A stretch of 64,000 nt of DNA from Massilia sp. erpn (GTDB lineage: Bacteria; Pseudomonadota; Gammaproteobacteria; Burkholderiales; Burkholderiaceae_D). The position numbers and the translations under genes were made by a program. Under the pieces are notes generated by a model. That model made no database searches. It worked only from the letters and a program-made list of their open reading frames with translations, and had not been told where the DNA came from. The stretch is taken from the NCBI RefSeq assembly GCF_024400215.1, contig NZ_CP053748.1, positions 5,332,001-5,396,000 on the forward strand. Direction: 5' to 3'. Shown here piece by piece: positions 1-9,380 of this stretch (positions within the stretch are counted from its first letter, which is position 1; every line of letters begins with the position of its first letter).

Positions 1-1
1 C

Positions 2-769
2 GCCACCGCCATGCGCGCAGCCTTCGCCCGCACCAGCTATGACATCGTGTATGACCAGATGTGCTACAGCCCTTTGGATGCGGCCATTTCCAACGAAGTC
101 TTTGCGGGCAGGACGGCGCGCTACATCATGTCGTCCACCATTGAGGTTTACCGCCACCTGTGCGGGCGCGGACTGGCGCCGTTCGCCGAAACAGCGCTGG
201 ACCTGGATGCGGAGCGCATCGATATAGACTATCCCTGGCACGATCCAGCCTACGCCGAAGAAAGCTATGCCCCGGGCAAACGCCAGGCCGAAGCCCTGCT
301 TTACCGCGCCGCCGCCCTGCCCGTGGTCAGTGTGCGCATTGCCCATGTGCTGGGAGGCCGCGACGATTTCACCGGCCGCCTGCGGTACTATGTCGAACTG
401 GCTCGCAGCGGCCAGCCTTTGCCGCATAGCTGCAACGCCGCAGCCAGCTCCTTTCTGCATCCGCAAGCGATCGCGGACTTTCTGGCCTGGACCGGCATGC
501 AGGACTTTCTCGGGCCGGTCAATGCGGCCAACATCACGCTGTCGGCGCCCGCGCTGCAGCAGCGCATCGGCCAGGTGCTGGGAGTGAAGGTGCATGCGCA
601 GACGACAGCATCCGGCGCGGTGCAGCCCAGTCCCTTCGACTATGCCCTGCCCTACACGATGGATACGGCGCGTGCAGCGGCTCTCGGCCATCGCTTCGAG
701 GGCGACGGCGTCTGGCTGGATGCACTGATACGCGAGCACGCGGTAGCAGCGCAAGGAGCGGCGGCATGA
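2..769 (+). CDS. NAD-dependent epimerase/dehydratase family protein (5' partial)
   Basis: Extended short-chain dehydrogenase/reductase (NAD-dependent epimerase) family, acting on an unknown, possibly nucleotide-sugar, substrate. The visible part starts after the Rossmann glycine motif, which should lie upstream of the window, and the frame is open to the first base, so the gene is cut at its 5' end. A strand ending in MSSTIEVY and a Y-x3-K pair in the segment SYAPGKRQAEALL fit the SDR active site. The rest is a substrate-binding C-terminal half ending VAAQGAAA. The stop overlaps the start of the next gene by four bases (ATGA), so the two are probably co-translated. The exact substrate cannot be read from the sequence. 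Confidence 0.75.
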   Translation, partial: ATAMRAAFARTSYDIVYDQMCYSPLDAAISNEVFAGRTARYIMSSTIEVYRHLCGRGLAPFAETALDLDAERIDIDYPWHDPAYAEESYAPGKRQAEALLYRAAALPVVSVRIAHVLGGRDDFTGRLRYYVELARSGQPLPHSCNAAASSFLHPQAIADFLAWTGMQDFLGPVNAANITLSAPALQQRIGQVLGVKVHAQTTASGAVQPSPFDYALPYTMDTARAAALGHRFEGDGVWLDALIREHAVAAQGAAA

Positions 770-1368
770 GCGGCCTGATTCATCTCCCGGCCTTTGTCGC
801 CGCCGCCCTGCTGGTGATCTTCTCGCCCGGCCCCGGCACGCTGTATGTGGCAGGCCAGGTCCAGCATTCGCTGCCGCGCGCCTGGCAGGCCACGGCGGGC
901 GTGGTGATCGGCGACCTGCTGCTGATCGCCTTGTCGGCACTGGGCTTTGCGGCCCTGATCGCGCGCTGGCCCGTACTGCTCGATATATTCAAGATCGGCG
1001 GCGCCCTGTATCTGTTATGGCTGGGAGTTGCAATGTACCGCACGCCGCCTCGGCTGGATGGCGGCAGCGCTGCGCCGGGCAGTCTACTGCGCGCCGTGTT
1101 GATTACCGTGACCAATCCCAAGCCCATCCTCTTTTTCGGCGCCTTCTTCCCGCTCTTCATCGACCATGGCGCCGGCGGCACGCTGCGCAGTTTTATGCTG
1201 CTGGGCGTGCTGTTCGAGATCATGAATGTACTGTACTTCGCGGGCGTCATCGCCTTGGTGGCGCACCTGCGCGGCTTGCGCGCGCCGGGCAGGCTGGGTG
1301 GCCTGCCCCTGCATAAGCTCAGCGGCGGCGGCCTGATGCTGTGCGCCGCCTTTGTGCTGCTGGCTTAG
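766..1368 (+). CDS. LysE/RhtB family amino-acid exporter
   Basis: Inner-membrane exporter of the LysE/RhtB superfamily, which pumps out amino acids or derivatives such as homoserine or threonine. The 200-residue length is normal. The N-terminus has the family motif FSPGPGTLYVAGQ, followed by about six hydrophobic segments. The central TNPKPILFFGAFFPLFI matches the conserved NPK-FF motif of the family. It overlaps the upstream SDR gene by ATGA and converges with the amidohydrolase on the other strand, overlapping it by a few bases. The exported substrate is not predictable. Confidence 0.88.
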   Translation: MSGLIHLPAFVAAALLVIFSPGPGTLYVAGQVQHSLPRAWQATAGVVIGDLLLIALSALGFAALIARWPVLLDIFKIGGALYLLWLGVAMYRTPPRLDGGSAAPGSLLRAVLITVTNPKPILFFGAFFPLFIDHGAGGTLRSFMLLGVLFEIMNVLYFAGVIALVAHLRGLRAPGRLGGLPLHKLSGGGLMLCAAFVLLA

Positions 1369-2657
1369 TCCAGCGTGCCGGGACGCTTGTAGACCACGCC
1401 GTCCTTCATCACGAAACGCACCTGCTGTAGGACGCTGATATCGCGCAAAGGGTCGCCGCTGACGGCCACGATGTCGGCCGCAAAGCCCGGCTCCAGCGAG
1501 CCAAGGCGGCTGGACTGGTTCAGCAGTTCGGCCGCCGACAAGGTGGCGGAGCGGATCGCCTCCAGCGGCGGCATGCCCGCCTCCACCATATAGGCGAACT
1601 CCCTCCCATTCAAGCCATGCGGGAAGACTGCGGCATCGGTGCCGAAGGCGATCTTCACGCCAGCCTTGTAGGCCTTGGCGAAAGTCTCCAGCATATGCGT
1701 GCCGATGGCAGCGGCCTTGGGACGCACCAGCGGCGAATAGTAGTCCGCTTCCTTGGCCTTCTCGGTCACGTACTTTCCGGCCGAGAGGGTCGGCACATAC
1801 CAGGCGCCGGTCTTCTTGAACAGGGCGATGGCTTCATCGTCCATGAAAGTGCCATGCTCGATCGAATCGACGCCGGCGCGCAAGGCGCGTTTCATGCCTT
1901 CCGTGCCGTGGGCATGGGCGGCGACGCGATAGCCGTAGTCCTTGGCCGTAGCCACGATGGAGCGCAGTTCCTCGTCCGAAAACTGCGAGTTCTGGCCGCT
2001 GGCGGCCTGGCTCAGCACACCGCCGGTAGCCGTGATCTTGATCAGGTCCGCGCCTTCCTTGTAGCGGGCGCGCACCGCTTCGCGCGCTTCCTGCGGGCTG
2101 TTGACCACGCCCTGCTCCGGTCCCGGCACGCCTTTCAGGCGGCGCAGCTCGCGCGACAAGCCGTTGGTGGGATCGGCATGGCCGCCCGTGGTGGCAATGG
2201 CCTGGCCGGAAGTGAACATGCGCGGTCCCGGCACATGGCCGGCGTCGATGGCGCGTTTCAGGGCGATATTCAGGCCATCGGATGCGCCCATATCGCGCAC
2301 CGTGGTGAAGCCCGCCTTCAACGTGCGCTCGGCAAAAGGCACGGAGCGCAAGGCCTGGTCGGCCACGTCGCCGCTCAATTGGGAGCGCAGTTCCTCGATC
2401 TGCTTGCGGCTTTCGCCGCTCATATGCACATGCATATCAATCAACCCCGGCAGACAGGAATAGGCGCTCAAATCGACATCGCCCTTGCCCTGGGTGGGCG
2501 CCAGCGATTTGACAGCGCCGTTTTCGATGGCGACCGTGACCTTTTCCCGCCATACGCCCGCCTTCACATCCAGCAAACGGCCGCAATCAACCGTTTGCGT
2601 CGCGGCGCCGGCGCCATTCACAACCAGTAACAGACCTGCCAGGGACAGCTTATGCAT
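1365..2657 (-). CDS. Exported amidohydrolase family protein
   Basis: Metal-dependent amidohydrolase (imidazolonepropionase/Xaa-Pro dipeptidase-like group), about 430 residues. Metal-site motifs are visible: GLIDMHVHMS near the N-terminus, a lysine in DLIKITATGG, AAHAHGTEG, IEHGTFMD and FGTDAAVFPHG. The chosen ATG at 2657 follows a strong ribosome site (AAGGAGG) and begins a signal peptide (MHKLSLAGLLLVVNGAGAA), so the enzyme probably acts in the periplasm. An upstream in-frame start would overlap the transporter gene and lacks these signals. It lies 16 bases after the OPT transporter gene on the same strand. This suggests a unit for hydrolysing and importing peptides, although the actual substrate is unknown. 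Confidence 0.85.
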   Translation of the reverse strand: MHKLSLAGLLLVVNGAGAATQTVDCGRLLDVKAGVWREKVTVAIENGAVKSLAPTQGKGDVDLSAYSCLPGLIDMHVHMSGESRKQIEELRSQLSGDVADQALRSVPFAERTLKAGFTTVRDMGASDGLNIALKRAIDAGHVPGPRMFTSGQAIATTGGHADPTNGLSRELRRLKGVPGPEQGVVNSPQEAREAVRARYKEGADLIKITATGGVLSQAASGQNSQFSDEELRSIVATAKDYGYRVAAHAHGTEGMKRALRAGVDSIEHGTFMDDEAIALFKKTGAWYVPTLSAGKYVTEKAKEADYYSPLVRPKAAAIGTHMLETFAKAYKAGVKIAFGTDAAVFPHGLNGREFAYMVEAGMPPLEAIRSATLSAAELLNQSSRLGSLEPGFAADIVAVSGDPLRDISVLQQVRFVMKDGVVYKRPGTLD

Positions 2658-2673
2658 GCACTCCTCCTTGAGT

Positions 2674-4929
2674 TTAGGTTTGCTTCTTCTCCCTTGCCAC
2701 CCACAACAACAGACCCATGATAAACGCATACGGCAGCAGCGACAGCGCGTCGGCCGAGGCGCCGCTGTAGAACGGATTGCTATGCTCCGCCCAATTGCCC
2801 ATCATGGCGTCGAAATTGGTCAGCACGCCCGCCGTGATGGCGATGACGATGCCGGCCAGGGCGCCGCCGGCGATATAGCCAGAAGCCAGCAGCACGCCTT
2901 CGCTGCGGTCGCCCGCTGCCTGTTTTTCTTCCTCGTTCAGCTTTGCGTACTGCGGCAGCGTGTTGTTGCGGCGGTCGGCCAACCAGCGCAGCACGCCGCC
3001 GATCGCCACCGGCAGCGTGGCCGATAGCGGCAGATACACGCCCACCGCGAAGGACAGCGACTGAATGCCCGCCAGCTCCAGCACCACGGCCGCCATCACG
3101 CCCAGGATCACCAGAGTCCAGGGCAGCTGCTGATCGAGGATGCCCTTGATAATGTAAGACATCAGCACTGCCTTGGGCGCATCGTATTTTTTCACCTCGG
3201 TGCCGTCCGGACGCTTGCTGTGCGTGCCGTTGATACCCGGGTCGACCAGATACACGGCCTTGCCCTGCTCATCGATCAGGTATTTGCCGGCCGGGCCGCC
3301 CTCGGCATCGGTCTTCTGCCACACCTTGTACACCTTGCTGTCGCTGGCCGCCTGCGGGCCATGCAGCTGCGCCGTCGCACTCAGCTTCGAAGCATCCGTG
3401 CTCAGGCCCGGCGCCACCTGGGCCGCAGGTACATACACGGTGCTCGACTCGTTCAGTTGCAGCAGGATAGGACCGAGCAGCAAGGCCGAAGCCAGCGAAC
3501 CGGCCAGAATCGCATACTGCTGCAGGCGCGGCGTGGAGCCAACCAGGAAGCCGGTCTTCAAGTCCTGCGAAGTGGTGCCCGCATTGGCCGAGGCGATGCA
3601 GACGATGGCGCCGACGGACAGCGCGGTCACGTAATATTGGCCGCCGGTCCAGCCCATGATGAGGAAGATCAGGCAGGTAAACAGCAGGGTCGCCACCGCC
3701 ATGCCCGAGGTGGGATTGGACGAGGAGCCGATCTCACCCGTCAGGCGCGAGGACACGGTCGAGAACAGGAAGCCGAATACGAGAATCAGCAGCGCGCCCA
3801 GCACATTCATATGCAGCGGCGTGGCGGCCGTGATGACGGCGATGATGCCGAGGCAGCCGATCACCACCCATTTCATCGGGATATCGCGTTCGGTGCGCTT
3901 GCTTGTATCGGCTTTGCTGCCTTTGCCGATGCCGGCCAGGCCGGCCGCCAAGCTGTTCCAGATCATCGGCATGGCGCGGCACAGGCTGATCAAACCACCC
4001 GCCGCCACGGCGCCCGCGCCGATATACAGGATATAGGCGCTACGCACCTCATTCGGCCCCATTTCGGAAATCAGCATGCTGCCCGGCGCCAGGATGGTGG
4101 TCAGCGGGTCGCCGAAGAATTTGATCATGGGGATCAGCAGCAGATAGGACAGCACACCACCCGCCGCCATCGTCAGCGCAATGCGCGGGCCGATGATATA
4201 GCCCACGCCCAGCAGCTCGGGCGACACTTCGGCGCCCACGGAACCGCCCTTGAGCGGCGCCCCGAACACCACTTCCGGCGTGTCTTTCCAGCCCTTGAAG
4301 GAAACGTTCAGCGCCTTGTACAGCAGACCAATGCCAAAGCCGCCGAAGATGATGCGCGCGCGGCGCTTGGCATCGCGCGCCGCTTCCGATTCGGCTTGCA
4401 GGCTTTCGCCCGCGGCCAGGCGCGAACTGTCGGTGGCGGCGGCCTTCAGCACTTCGGCGCACGCCGTCCCTTCCGGGAATTTCAGCTCGCGGTGCTGGTC
4501 GACGATCATGGTGCGGCGCATCGGGATCATCATCAGGATGCCGAGCAAGCCGCCCAGCACACCCACCAGCATGACGCGCGAGATTTCCAGGTCGAAGCCG
4601 AGGATGAGAATGGCGGGCATGGTCACGCCCAGGCCAAAAGCGATGGATTCGCCAGCCGAACCGGCGGTCTGGGTGATGCTGTTCTCCAGAATGCTGGAGT
4701 CCTTGCCGCCCAGCTTCTTGGCCAGGCCGAAGACCGTAATGGCGATCACCGCCACGGGAATCGAAGCGCTGACAGTCAGGCCGACTTTCAGCACCAGATA
4801 CAGCGAAGAGGCGCCAAATACCATGCCCAGCAAGGTGCCGAGGAACAGGGCGCGGAAAGTCAGCTCCGGCAGCTTGGCCTCGTCCGGGATATAGGGACGA
4901 ACCGGCGCGGGATGGTTATCGAGGGGCAT
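2674..4929 (-). CDS. OPT family oligopeptide transporter
   Basis: Large integral membrane protein of the OPT superfamily, which imports oligopeptides or metal-peptide conjugates with protons. It is about 751 residues, with many hydrophobic segments. The N-terminal EAKLPELTFRALFLGTLLG and the later SGMAVATLLF and NAGTTSQDLKTGFLVGSTPR segments are typical of bacterial OPT proteins. A hydrophilic stretch around residues 490-590 is probably an extracytoplasmic loop. The start at 4929 (MPLDNHP) was preferred over an upstream methionine because an AGGAT-like ribosome site precedes it. It is followed closely by the exported amidohydrolase. Confidence 0.88.
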   Translation of the reverse strand: MPLDNHPAPVRPYIPDEAKLPELTFRALFLGTLLGMVFGASSLYLVLKVGLTVSASIPVAVIAITVFGLAKKLGGKDSSILENSITQTAGSAGESIAFGLGVTMPAILILGFDLEISRVMLVGVLGGLLGILMMIPMRRTMIVDQHRELKFPEGTACAEVLKAAATDSSRLAAGESLQAESEAARDAKRRARIIFGGFGIGLLYKALNVSFKGWKDTPEVVFGAPLKGGSVGAEVSPELLGVGYIIGPRIALTMAAGGVLSYLLLIPMIKFFGDPLTTILAPGSMLISEMGPNEVRSAYILYIGAGAVAAGGLISLCRAMPMIWNSLAAGLAGIGKGSKADTSKRTERDIPMKWVVIGCLGIIAVITAATPLHMNVLGALLILVFGFLFSTVSSRLTGEIGSSSNPTSGMAVATLLFTCLIFLIMGWTGGQYYVTALSVGAIVCIASANAGTTSQDLKTGFLVGSTPRLQQYAILAGSLASALLLGPILLQLNESSTVYVPAAQVAPGLSTDASKLSATAQLHGPQAASDSKVYKVWQKTDAEGGPAGKYLIDEQGKAVYLVDPGINGTHSKRPDGTEVKKYDAPKAVLMSYIIKGILDQQLPWTLVILGVMAAVVLELAGIQSLSFAVGVYLPLSATLPVAIGGVLRWLADRRNNTLPQYAKLNEEEKQAAGDRSEGVLLASGYIAGGALAGIVIAITAGVLTNFDAMMGNWAEHSNPFYSGASADALSLLPYAFIMGLLLWVAREKKQT

Positions 4930-5050
4930 TACGGGAATCCTATAGAGACATTGCTGCAAAAATGCAGCCGGAACTATGGCACAAAGCGACCTGCCGTGAA
5001 AAGTATTTTTCCCGCCCTCCCGCCGCGCGGGGACGGCCTGGCGCTTGGTC

Positions 5051-5056
5051 TATAAT
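5051..5056 (+). promoter_or_regulatory. -10 box of the PBP1A gene
   Basis: A perfect TATAAT lies 31 bases upstream of the TTG start of the PBP1A gene, in the divergent gap with the OPT transporter. No good TTGACA-like box is seen at 16-18 bases upstream, so the promoter assignment rests on the -10 alone. Confidence 0.5.
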
Positions 5057-5086
5057 TGCCCGACTTCACAACCGTGAGAACGCGTC

Positions 5087-7450
5087 TTGACTGCTCCCTC
5101 CCCTGCTTCGCCCAAGCTGCTGAACCGCCGCAATCTGAAAATCGCACTGATCGCCACCGCCGTCGCCGGCGCGCTGGGCGCAGCGGCGGCAGTCGCCTAT
5201 ATGACGCTGTACATCGCTCCCAACCTGCCCTCGCTGGAAGCAGTGACTGATTACAAGCCCAAGATCCCGTTGCGCATCTATACAGCGGACAAAGTGCTGA
5301 TCGGCGAATTCGGCGAGGAACACCGCGATTTCGTCCCGATCAAGGACATCCCGGAGATGATGAAGAAAACCCTGCTGGCGATCGAGGACACGCCGTTCTA
5401 CGAGCACGGCGGCATCAACTGGAAACGCGGCATCGGCGCCGCGCTGGCCAATCTGAGCGGCGGCTTCCGCCAAGGCGGCTCCACCATCACCATGCAGGTG
5501 GCACGCAACTTCTTCCTGACACGGGATAAGGTCATCTCGCGCAAGCTGAACGAGATCATGCTGGCCTATAAAATCGAGGCGGCGCTCAGCAAGGACCAGA
5601 TCCTGGAGCTGTACATGAACCAGATCTATCTGGGCCAGCGTTCCTACGGTTTCAGCAGCGCGGCGCGCACCTATTTCGGCAAGTCGCTGAAAGAGCTGTC
5701 GATCGCCGAAATGGCCATGCTGGCCGGCCTGCCGAAAAATCCGGCTCACCACAACCCGGCCGTCAATCCCAAGCGCGCCAAGGAACGCCAGCATGTGGTG
5801 CTGCGGCGTCTGCGCGACCTGGATTACATCAGCGAGGCCGACTACCAAAAGGCTCTGCACGAACCGCTGCACGTCAATTCGCGCGGTCTGGAATACGATA
5901 CCCACGCTGAATACGCAGCCGAACTGGCGCGCCAGGCCGTCGTCGCCGAATACAAGGAAGAGGCCTACACCCGCGGCATCAACGTCTACACCACCATCCT
6001 GCACGCCGACCAGGATGCAGCCTACGAATCGCTGCGCCGCAACGTGATCGCCTACGACCAGCGCCACGGCTACCGTGGCCCGGAAACCTTCATCGAACTG
6101 CCAGCCGATCAGGAAAAGCGCGATGAAGCCATTGATGAAGCTCTGGCCCGCCGCCCCAATATCGACCGCCTGATCGCCGCCGTGGTGCTGCAAGCCTCGT
6201 CCAAGTCCGTGAAAGTGGAAACGGCCGAAGGCGAGGAAGTGGAAATCAGCGGCGACGGCCTGAAACTGGCCGCGCCGGCGCTAAGCGACGCCGCCAAACC
6301 GGCCATCAAGCTGCGCCCTGGTGCGGTGATCCGCGTCGCCCGCAACGAGAAAAAAGCCTGGGCCATCAGCCAGGTGCCGAAAGTGGCGGCGGCCTTCGTC
6401 TCCCTCGACGCCAATACCGGCGCCTATCACGCCCTGGTGGGCGGCTTCGACTTCGGCCAGCAGAAATTCAACCACGTCACCCAGGCTTGGCGCCAGCCAG
6501 GATCGGCGATGAAGCCCTTCATCTATTCGGCTGCGGTGGAAAAAGGCTACGGTCCCGCCACGCTGATCAACGACGTGCCGCTGGAAATGCCCGGCTCCGA
6601 AACCGGTGGCGAACCATGGCGCCCGCAGAACGACGACGGCAAATTCGATGGCCCGATCAGCATGCGCCGCTCGCTGGCCGTCTCCAAGAACGTAGCCTCG
6701 GTACGCCTGCTGCGCGCCATCGGCGTGCCTTATGCCCATGAGTACATCGGCAAGTTCGGCTTCGACGGCGCGCGTCAGCCGAAAAACCTGACCATGACCC
6801 TGGGTACGGGTTCGGTCACGCCGCTGCAAATGGCCGGCGCCTACGCCGTCTTCGCCAACGGCGGCTACCGCGTCCAGCCCTATCTGATTGCGCGCATCAC
6901 CGACGCCAAGGGCGCGCTGCTGTCCGAAACCAAGGTCCCGGCGCCAGCCCAGGAAAGCGCGCGCGTGCTCGATGCGCGCAATGTCTTCATCACCGACAGC
7001 ATGCTGCGCGAAGTGACGCGCAGCGGCACCGGCGCCGCCGCCACGCCGCGCGTGGGCCGCAGCGACCTGGCCGGCAAGACCGGCACCACCAACGATGCCG
7101 TGGATGGCTGGTTCGCCGGCTATGGCGGCGGCATCGTGGGCGTGGCCTGGATGGGCTACGACGATCCCAAGTCGCTGGGCGGCCGCGAATTCGGCGCCAC
7201 CCTCGCCATGCCGATCTGGATCGACTATATGCGCGTGGCGCTGGCCAAGCGCCCGCCGGTGGAACGCGCGGCGCCGGAAGGCGTGGTGCAGCTGAACGGC
7301 GACTGGATCTATGAGGAATACATGAACGACACCACCGCGCGCGGCATCGACCTGGAAGGCGAACCGCCCGGCGAGGCCGCGCCGGAGACGGCGCCGGAGT
7401 CCCCGGCTGCGCCGCCTACAACACCGGCCCCGGCTCCGGCGGGGACTTGA
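5087..7450 (+). CDS. mrcA: Penicillin-binding protein 1A (class A, bifunctional)
   Basis: Bifunctional peptidoglycan synthase with glycosyltransferase (GT51) and transpeptidase domains, anchored in the inner membrane. A transmembrane anchor covers roughly residues 18-42. The GT51 catalytic Glu is at about residue 100 (AIEDTPFYEHGG), with the RQGGSTITMQVARN motif following. The transpeptidase shows S473-A-M-K476, a later SxN (SKN) and K664-T-G-T. An OB-like insert lies between the two domains. The length of 787 residues is normal. Translation appears to start at TTG. The C-terminus ends in a Pro/Ala/Glu-rich tail. It is a stand-alone gene followed by a hairpin over the stop codon. Confidence 0.95.
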   Translation: MTAPSPASPKLLNRRNLKIALIATAVAGALGAAAAVAYMTLYIAPNLPSLEAVTDYKPKIPLRIYTADKVLIGEFGEEHRDFVPIKDIPEMMKKTLLAIEDTPFYEHGGINWKRGIGAALANLSGGFRQGGSTITMQVARNFFLTRDKVISRKLNEIMLAYKIEAALSKDQILELYMNQIYLGQRSYGFSSAARTYFGKSLKELSIAEMAMLAGLPKNPAHHNPAVNPKRAKERQHVVLRRLRDLDYISEADYQKALHEPLHVNSRGLEYDTHAEYAAELARQAVVAEYKEEAYTRGINVYTTILHADQDAAYESLRRNVIAYDQRHGYRGPETFIELPADQEKRDEAIDEALARRPNIDRLIAAVVLQASSKSVKVETAEGEEVEISGDGLKLAAPALSDAAKPAIKLRPGAVIRVARNEKKAWAISQVPKVAAAFVSLDANTGAYHALVGGFDFGQQKFNHVTQAWRQPGSAMKPFIYSAAVEKGYGPATLINDVPLEMPGSETGGEPWRPQNDDGKFDGPISMRRSLAVSKNVASVRLLRAIGVPYAHEYIGKFGFDGARQPKNLTMTLGTGSVTPLQMAGAYAVFANGGYRVQPYLIARITDAKGALLSETKVPAPAQESARVLDARNVFITDSMLREVTRSGTGAAATPRVGRSDLAGKTGTTNDAVDGWFAGYGGGIVGVAWMGYDDPKSLGGREFGATLAMPIWIDYMRVALAKRPPVERAAPEGVVQLNGDWIYEEYMNDTTARGIDLEGEPPGEAAPETAPESPAAPPTTPAPAPAGT

Positions 7451-7463
7451 CTAGACAAGTCCC
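7442..7463 (+). terminator. Hairpin at the end of the PBP1A gene
   Basis: Perfect 8-bp stem GGGACTTG / CAAGTCCC with a 6-base loop, spanning the stop codon. No T-run follows, so it may be a weak or Rho-assisted terminator or an RNA-stabilising hairpin. Confidence 0.4.
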
Positions 7464-7544
7464 ACCATAGCGGTGATAGAATCCCGGTAAATACTCACAA
7501 ATAATCACCGTTGCAATTTTGACCAGCCTGGCCGGGACCGGGAA

Positions 7545-8543
7545 ATGAGAAGAAGAACAATCCTTCATAGCGCAGCCGCCGCCATGGCGCTAGCCGCCCT
7601 GCCGGGCGCGCTGGCCCAGGCGCGTCCGCAGCGCGTCTATATGATCCTGTACCGGGGTGAGACCGGCGTGGAGCGCGGCTTCCGCGACTACTTCACGCTC
7701 AACCGCATTCCGGTCGAATTCATCATCCGCAATGTGGACTTCGACGCGAGCAAGGTGCCGGCCCTGATTGCCGAAGCCCGCGAACTGAAGGTCGATCTGG
7801 TCTACACCTATGGCACCGCCGTCACCATGGCAGTGGCGGGCCGGGAAGGCAGCGCCGATCCGGTCCGCAATATCACCAATATCCCCATCGTGTTTACCAT
7901 GGTGGCCGCGCCCCAGGCTTGCGGCATCGTCAAATCGCTCGCCTCCTCGCGCCGCAATGTGACGGGTGTATCCCATGTGGTGCCGGTGCGGCAGCAGATG
8001 AACGCCATCCGCGCCTACCGCCGCTTCGAGCGCATCGCCGCGCTGTACAACCCGGCCGAGCCGAATGCCGTGGTCAATATGCGCGAGTGGCGCGCCCTGG
8101 CGGCACAGGAGCATTTTCAGCTGATCGAAAAACCCGTGCCGCTGGACGATCAGGGCAAACCGCTGGCCGAAGCCCTGCCCGGCATCATCGAGGAACTGGC
8201 GCAGCAGGCCGACCTGCTGTACCTTGGGCCGGACAGCTTCCTGATGGCGCACCGCAAGCAGCTCACCGAAGTCGCGCTGGCCCAGCGCCTGCCCACCTTC
8301 AGCGCGGTGGAAGCCGGTCTGCGCGAGGGCCGCGCCCTGTTTGGCCTGGTTTCCGGTTACGAGAACCTGGGCCGGCTCGCGGCCCACAAGGCAGTGCAGA
8401 TTCTGCGCCACCGCGTCAAACCGGCCGCCCTGCCGATCGAAACCCTGCCGCGCTTCAGCTATCTGGTGAATATGTCGGTGGCCGAGGAGCTCAAACTCTA
8501 CCCGCCCGCCAAGGTGCTGCAGTACGCGGAGCAAATACGATAA
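7545..8543 (+). CDS. ABC transporter substrate-binding protein (PF04392-like)
   Basis: Periplasmic binding protein of the ABC_sub_bind (TrpX/YtfQ-like) group, 332 residues. A signal peptide is clear (RRRTILHSAAAAMALAALPGALA). The fold markers are a VYMILYRGETGVERGFRDYF start, DLVYTYGTAVT, NIPIVFTMVAAPQACGIVKS and a C-terminal LFGLVSGYENLGRLAAHKA. No permease or ATPase gene is adjacent, so it is either an orphan binding protein or serves a sensory system. The ligand is not predictable. The ribosome site is not strong. Confidence 0.8.
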   Translation: MRRRTILHSAAAAMALAALPGALAQARPQRVYMILYRGETGVERGFRDYFTLNRIPVEFIIRNVDFDASKVPALIAEARELKVDLVYTYGTAVTMAVAGREGSADPVRNITNIPIVFTMVAAPQACGIVKSLASSRRNVTGVSHVVPVRQQMNAIRAYRRFERIAALYNPAEPNAVVNMREWRALAAQEHFQLIEKPVPLDDQGKPLAEALPGIIEELAQQADLLYLGPDSFLMAHRKQLTEVALAQRLPTFSAVEAGLREGRALFGLVSGYENLGRLAAHKAVQILRHRVKPAALPIETLPRFSYLVNMSVAEELKLYPPAKVLQYAEQIR

Positions 8544-8564
8544 TATTTAACTTTTTGCTTGAAT

Positions 8565-8789
8565 ATGGACCTGCAAAAAGGACAGATTATCGAATTCGAC
8601 GGCCTGCCGGCCGTAGTTGTTGGCCTTGCTGGCGATCCCGACGTCCCCGAGGACCATGTGGCGCTATGGTTTGGCTGCCCTGACGCCATTCGCAAATCTC
8701 GCGGCGGACCCGGCGGAATTATTCCCGAAGTGTGGACTGTGCCGATTGATCTGTGCGATCCCGGAGTCGCGCCCGTGTTTAAGCATTAA
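8565..8789 (+). CDS. Small conserved-looking hypothetical protein
   Basis: A 74-residue soluble protein of unknown function, beginning MDLQKGQIIEFDGLPAVVVG and ending in DLCDPGVAPVFKH. It reads like a compact beta-rich fold: a small 'QxGxVxxxxGxxAxVVG' barrel followed by an acidic segment and a glycine-rich turn (RGGPGG). A TTG two codons upstream could also serve as start, and no clear ribosome site decides between them. It lies between the binding-protein gene and a NADAR gene with short gaps, so it may be co-transcribed with both. I do not recognise a named family. Confidence 0.6.
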   Translation: MDLQKGQIIEFDGLPAVVVGLAGDPDVPEDHVALWFGCPDAIRKSRGGPGGIIPEVWTVPIDLCDPGVAPVFKH

Positions 8790-8812
8790 AATGACATTTT
8801 AGGTGCTTAAAT

Positions 8813-9367
8813 ATGCTTGATACTCAAATAGTTGAAGATCTGAAATCCCGCTTCAATAGCGGCGAGAAATTTAAATATGTATTCTTCTGGGGCCATCAAC
8901 CCGGAAAGAATGGGGTTACAGCCTCCTGCTTCAGCCAATGGTATGAAGCTCCGTTCACAGTGGATGGGGAACGCTACCTCACCGCCGAGCATTTCATGAT
9001 GGCAGAGAAAGCCAGGCTGTTCGATGACCAGGCGATCAGGACTCAAGTCTTGAATGCCGCCACCCCGGAAGAGGCAAAAGCCCTTGGCCGACAAGTGCGC
9101 GGCTTTGACGAAGCAGTCTGGCTCGCACAGCGATATGCAATCGTCGTCCGCGCCAATGAAGCGAAATTCGCCCAAAATCCAGACCTTGGCCAGTTTCTAC
9201 AGCAAACAGGGAAGCGCATTCTCGTTGAAGCCAGTCCGGTGGATCGCGTCTGGGGTATTGGCCTTACCCAGGATGATGAAAAGGCGTCCAATCCCAATAA
9301 ATGGCGCGGACTGAATCTGCTGGGCTTCGCCCTCATGCAGGTACGCGACAAGCAAAACGCAGCTTAA
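8813..9367 (+). CDS. NADAR (YbiA-like) family protein
   Basis: 184-residue NADAR/YbiA domain protein. Family members are N-glycosidases that cleave riboflavin-pathway intermediates, and some remove ADP-ribose from nucleic acids. Visible markers are YVFFWGHQP near the N-terminus, FSQWYEAPFTVDGERYLTAEHFMMAEKA, WLAQRYAIVVRANEAKF and a C-terminal DRVWGIGLTQDDEKASNPNKWRGLNLLGFALM, all typical of YbiA. The gap to the preceding gene is short, and a DinB-family gene follows 13 bases downstream. No DarT-type ADP-ribosyltransferase is nearby, so a detoxification or metabolite-repair role is more likely than a toxin-antitoxin role. Confidence 0.85.
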   Translation: MLDTQIVEDLKSRFNSGEKFKYVFFWGHQPGKNGVTASCFSQWYEAPFTVDGERYLTAEHFMMAEKARLFDDQAIRTQVLNAATPEEAKALGRQVRGFDEAVWLAQRYAIVVRANEAKFAQNPDLGQFLQQTGKRILVEASPVDRVWGIGLTQDDEKASNPNKWRGLNLLGFALMQVRDKQNAA

Positions 9368-9380
9368 CTTAAGCTCTTCC

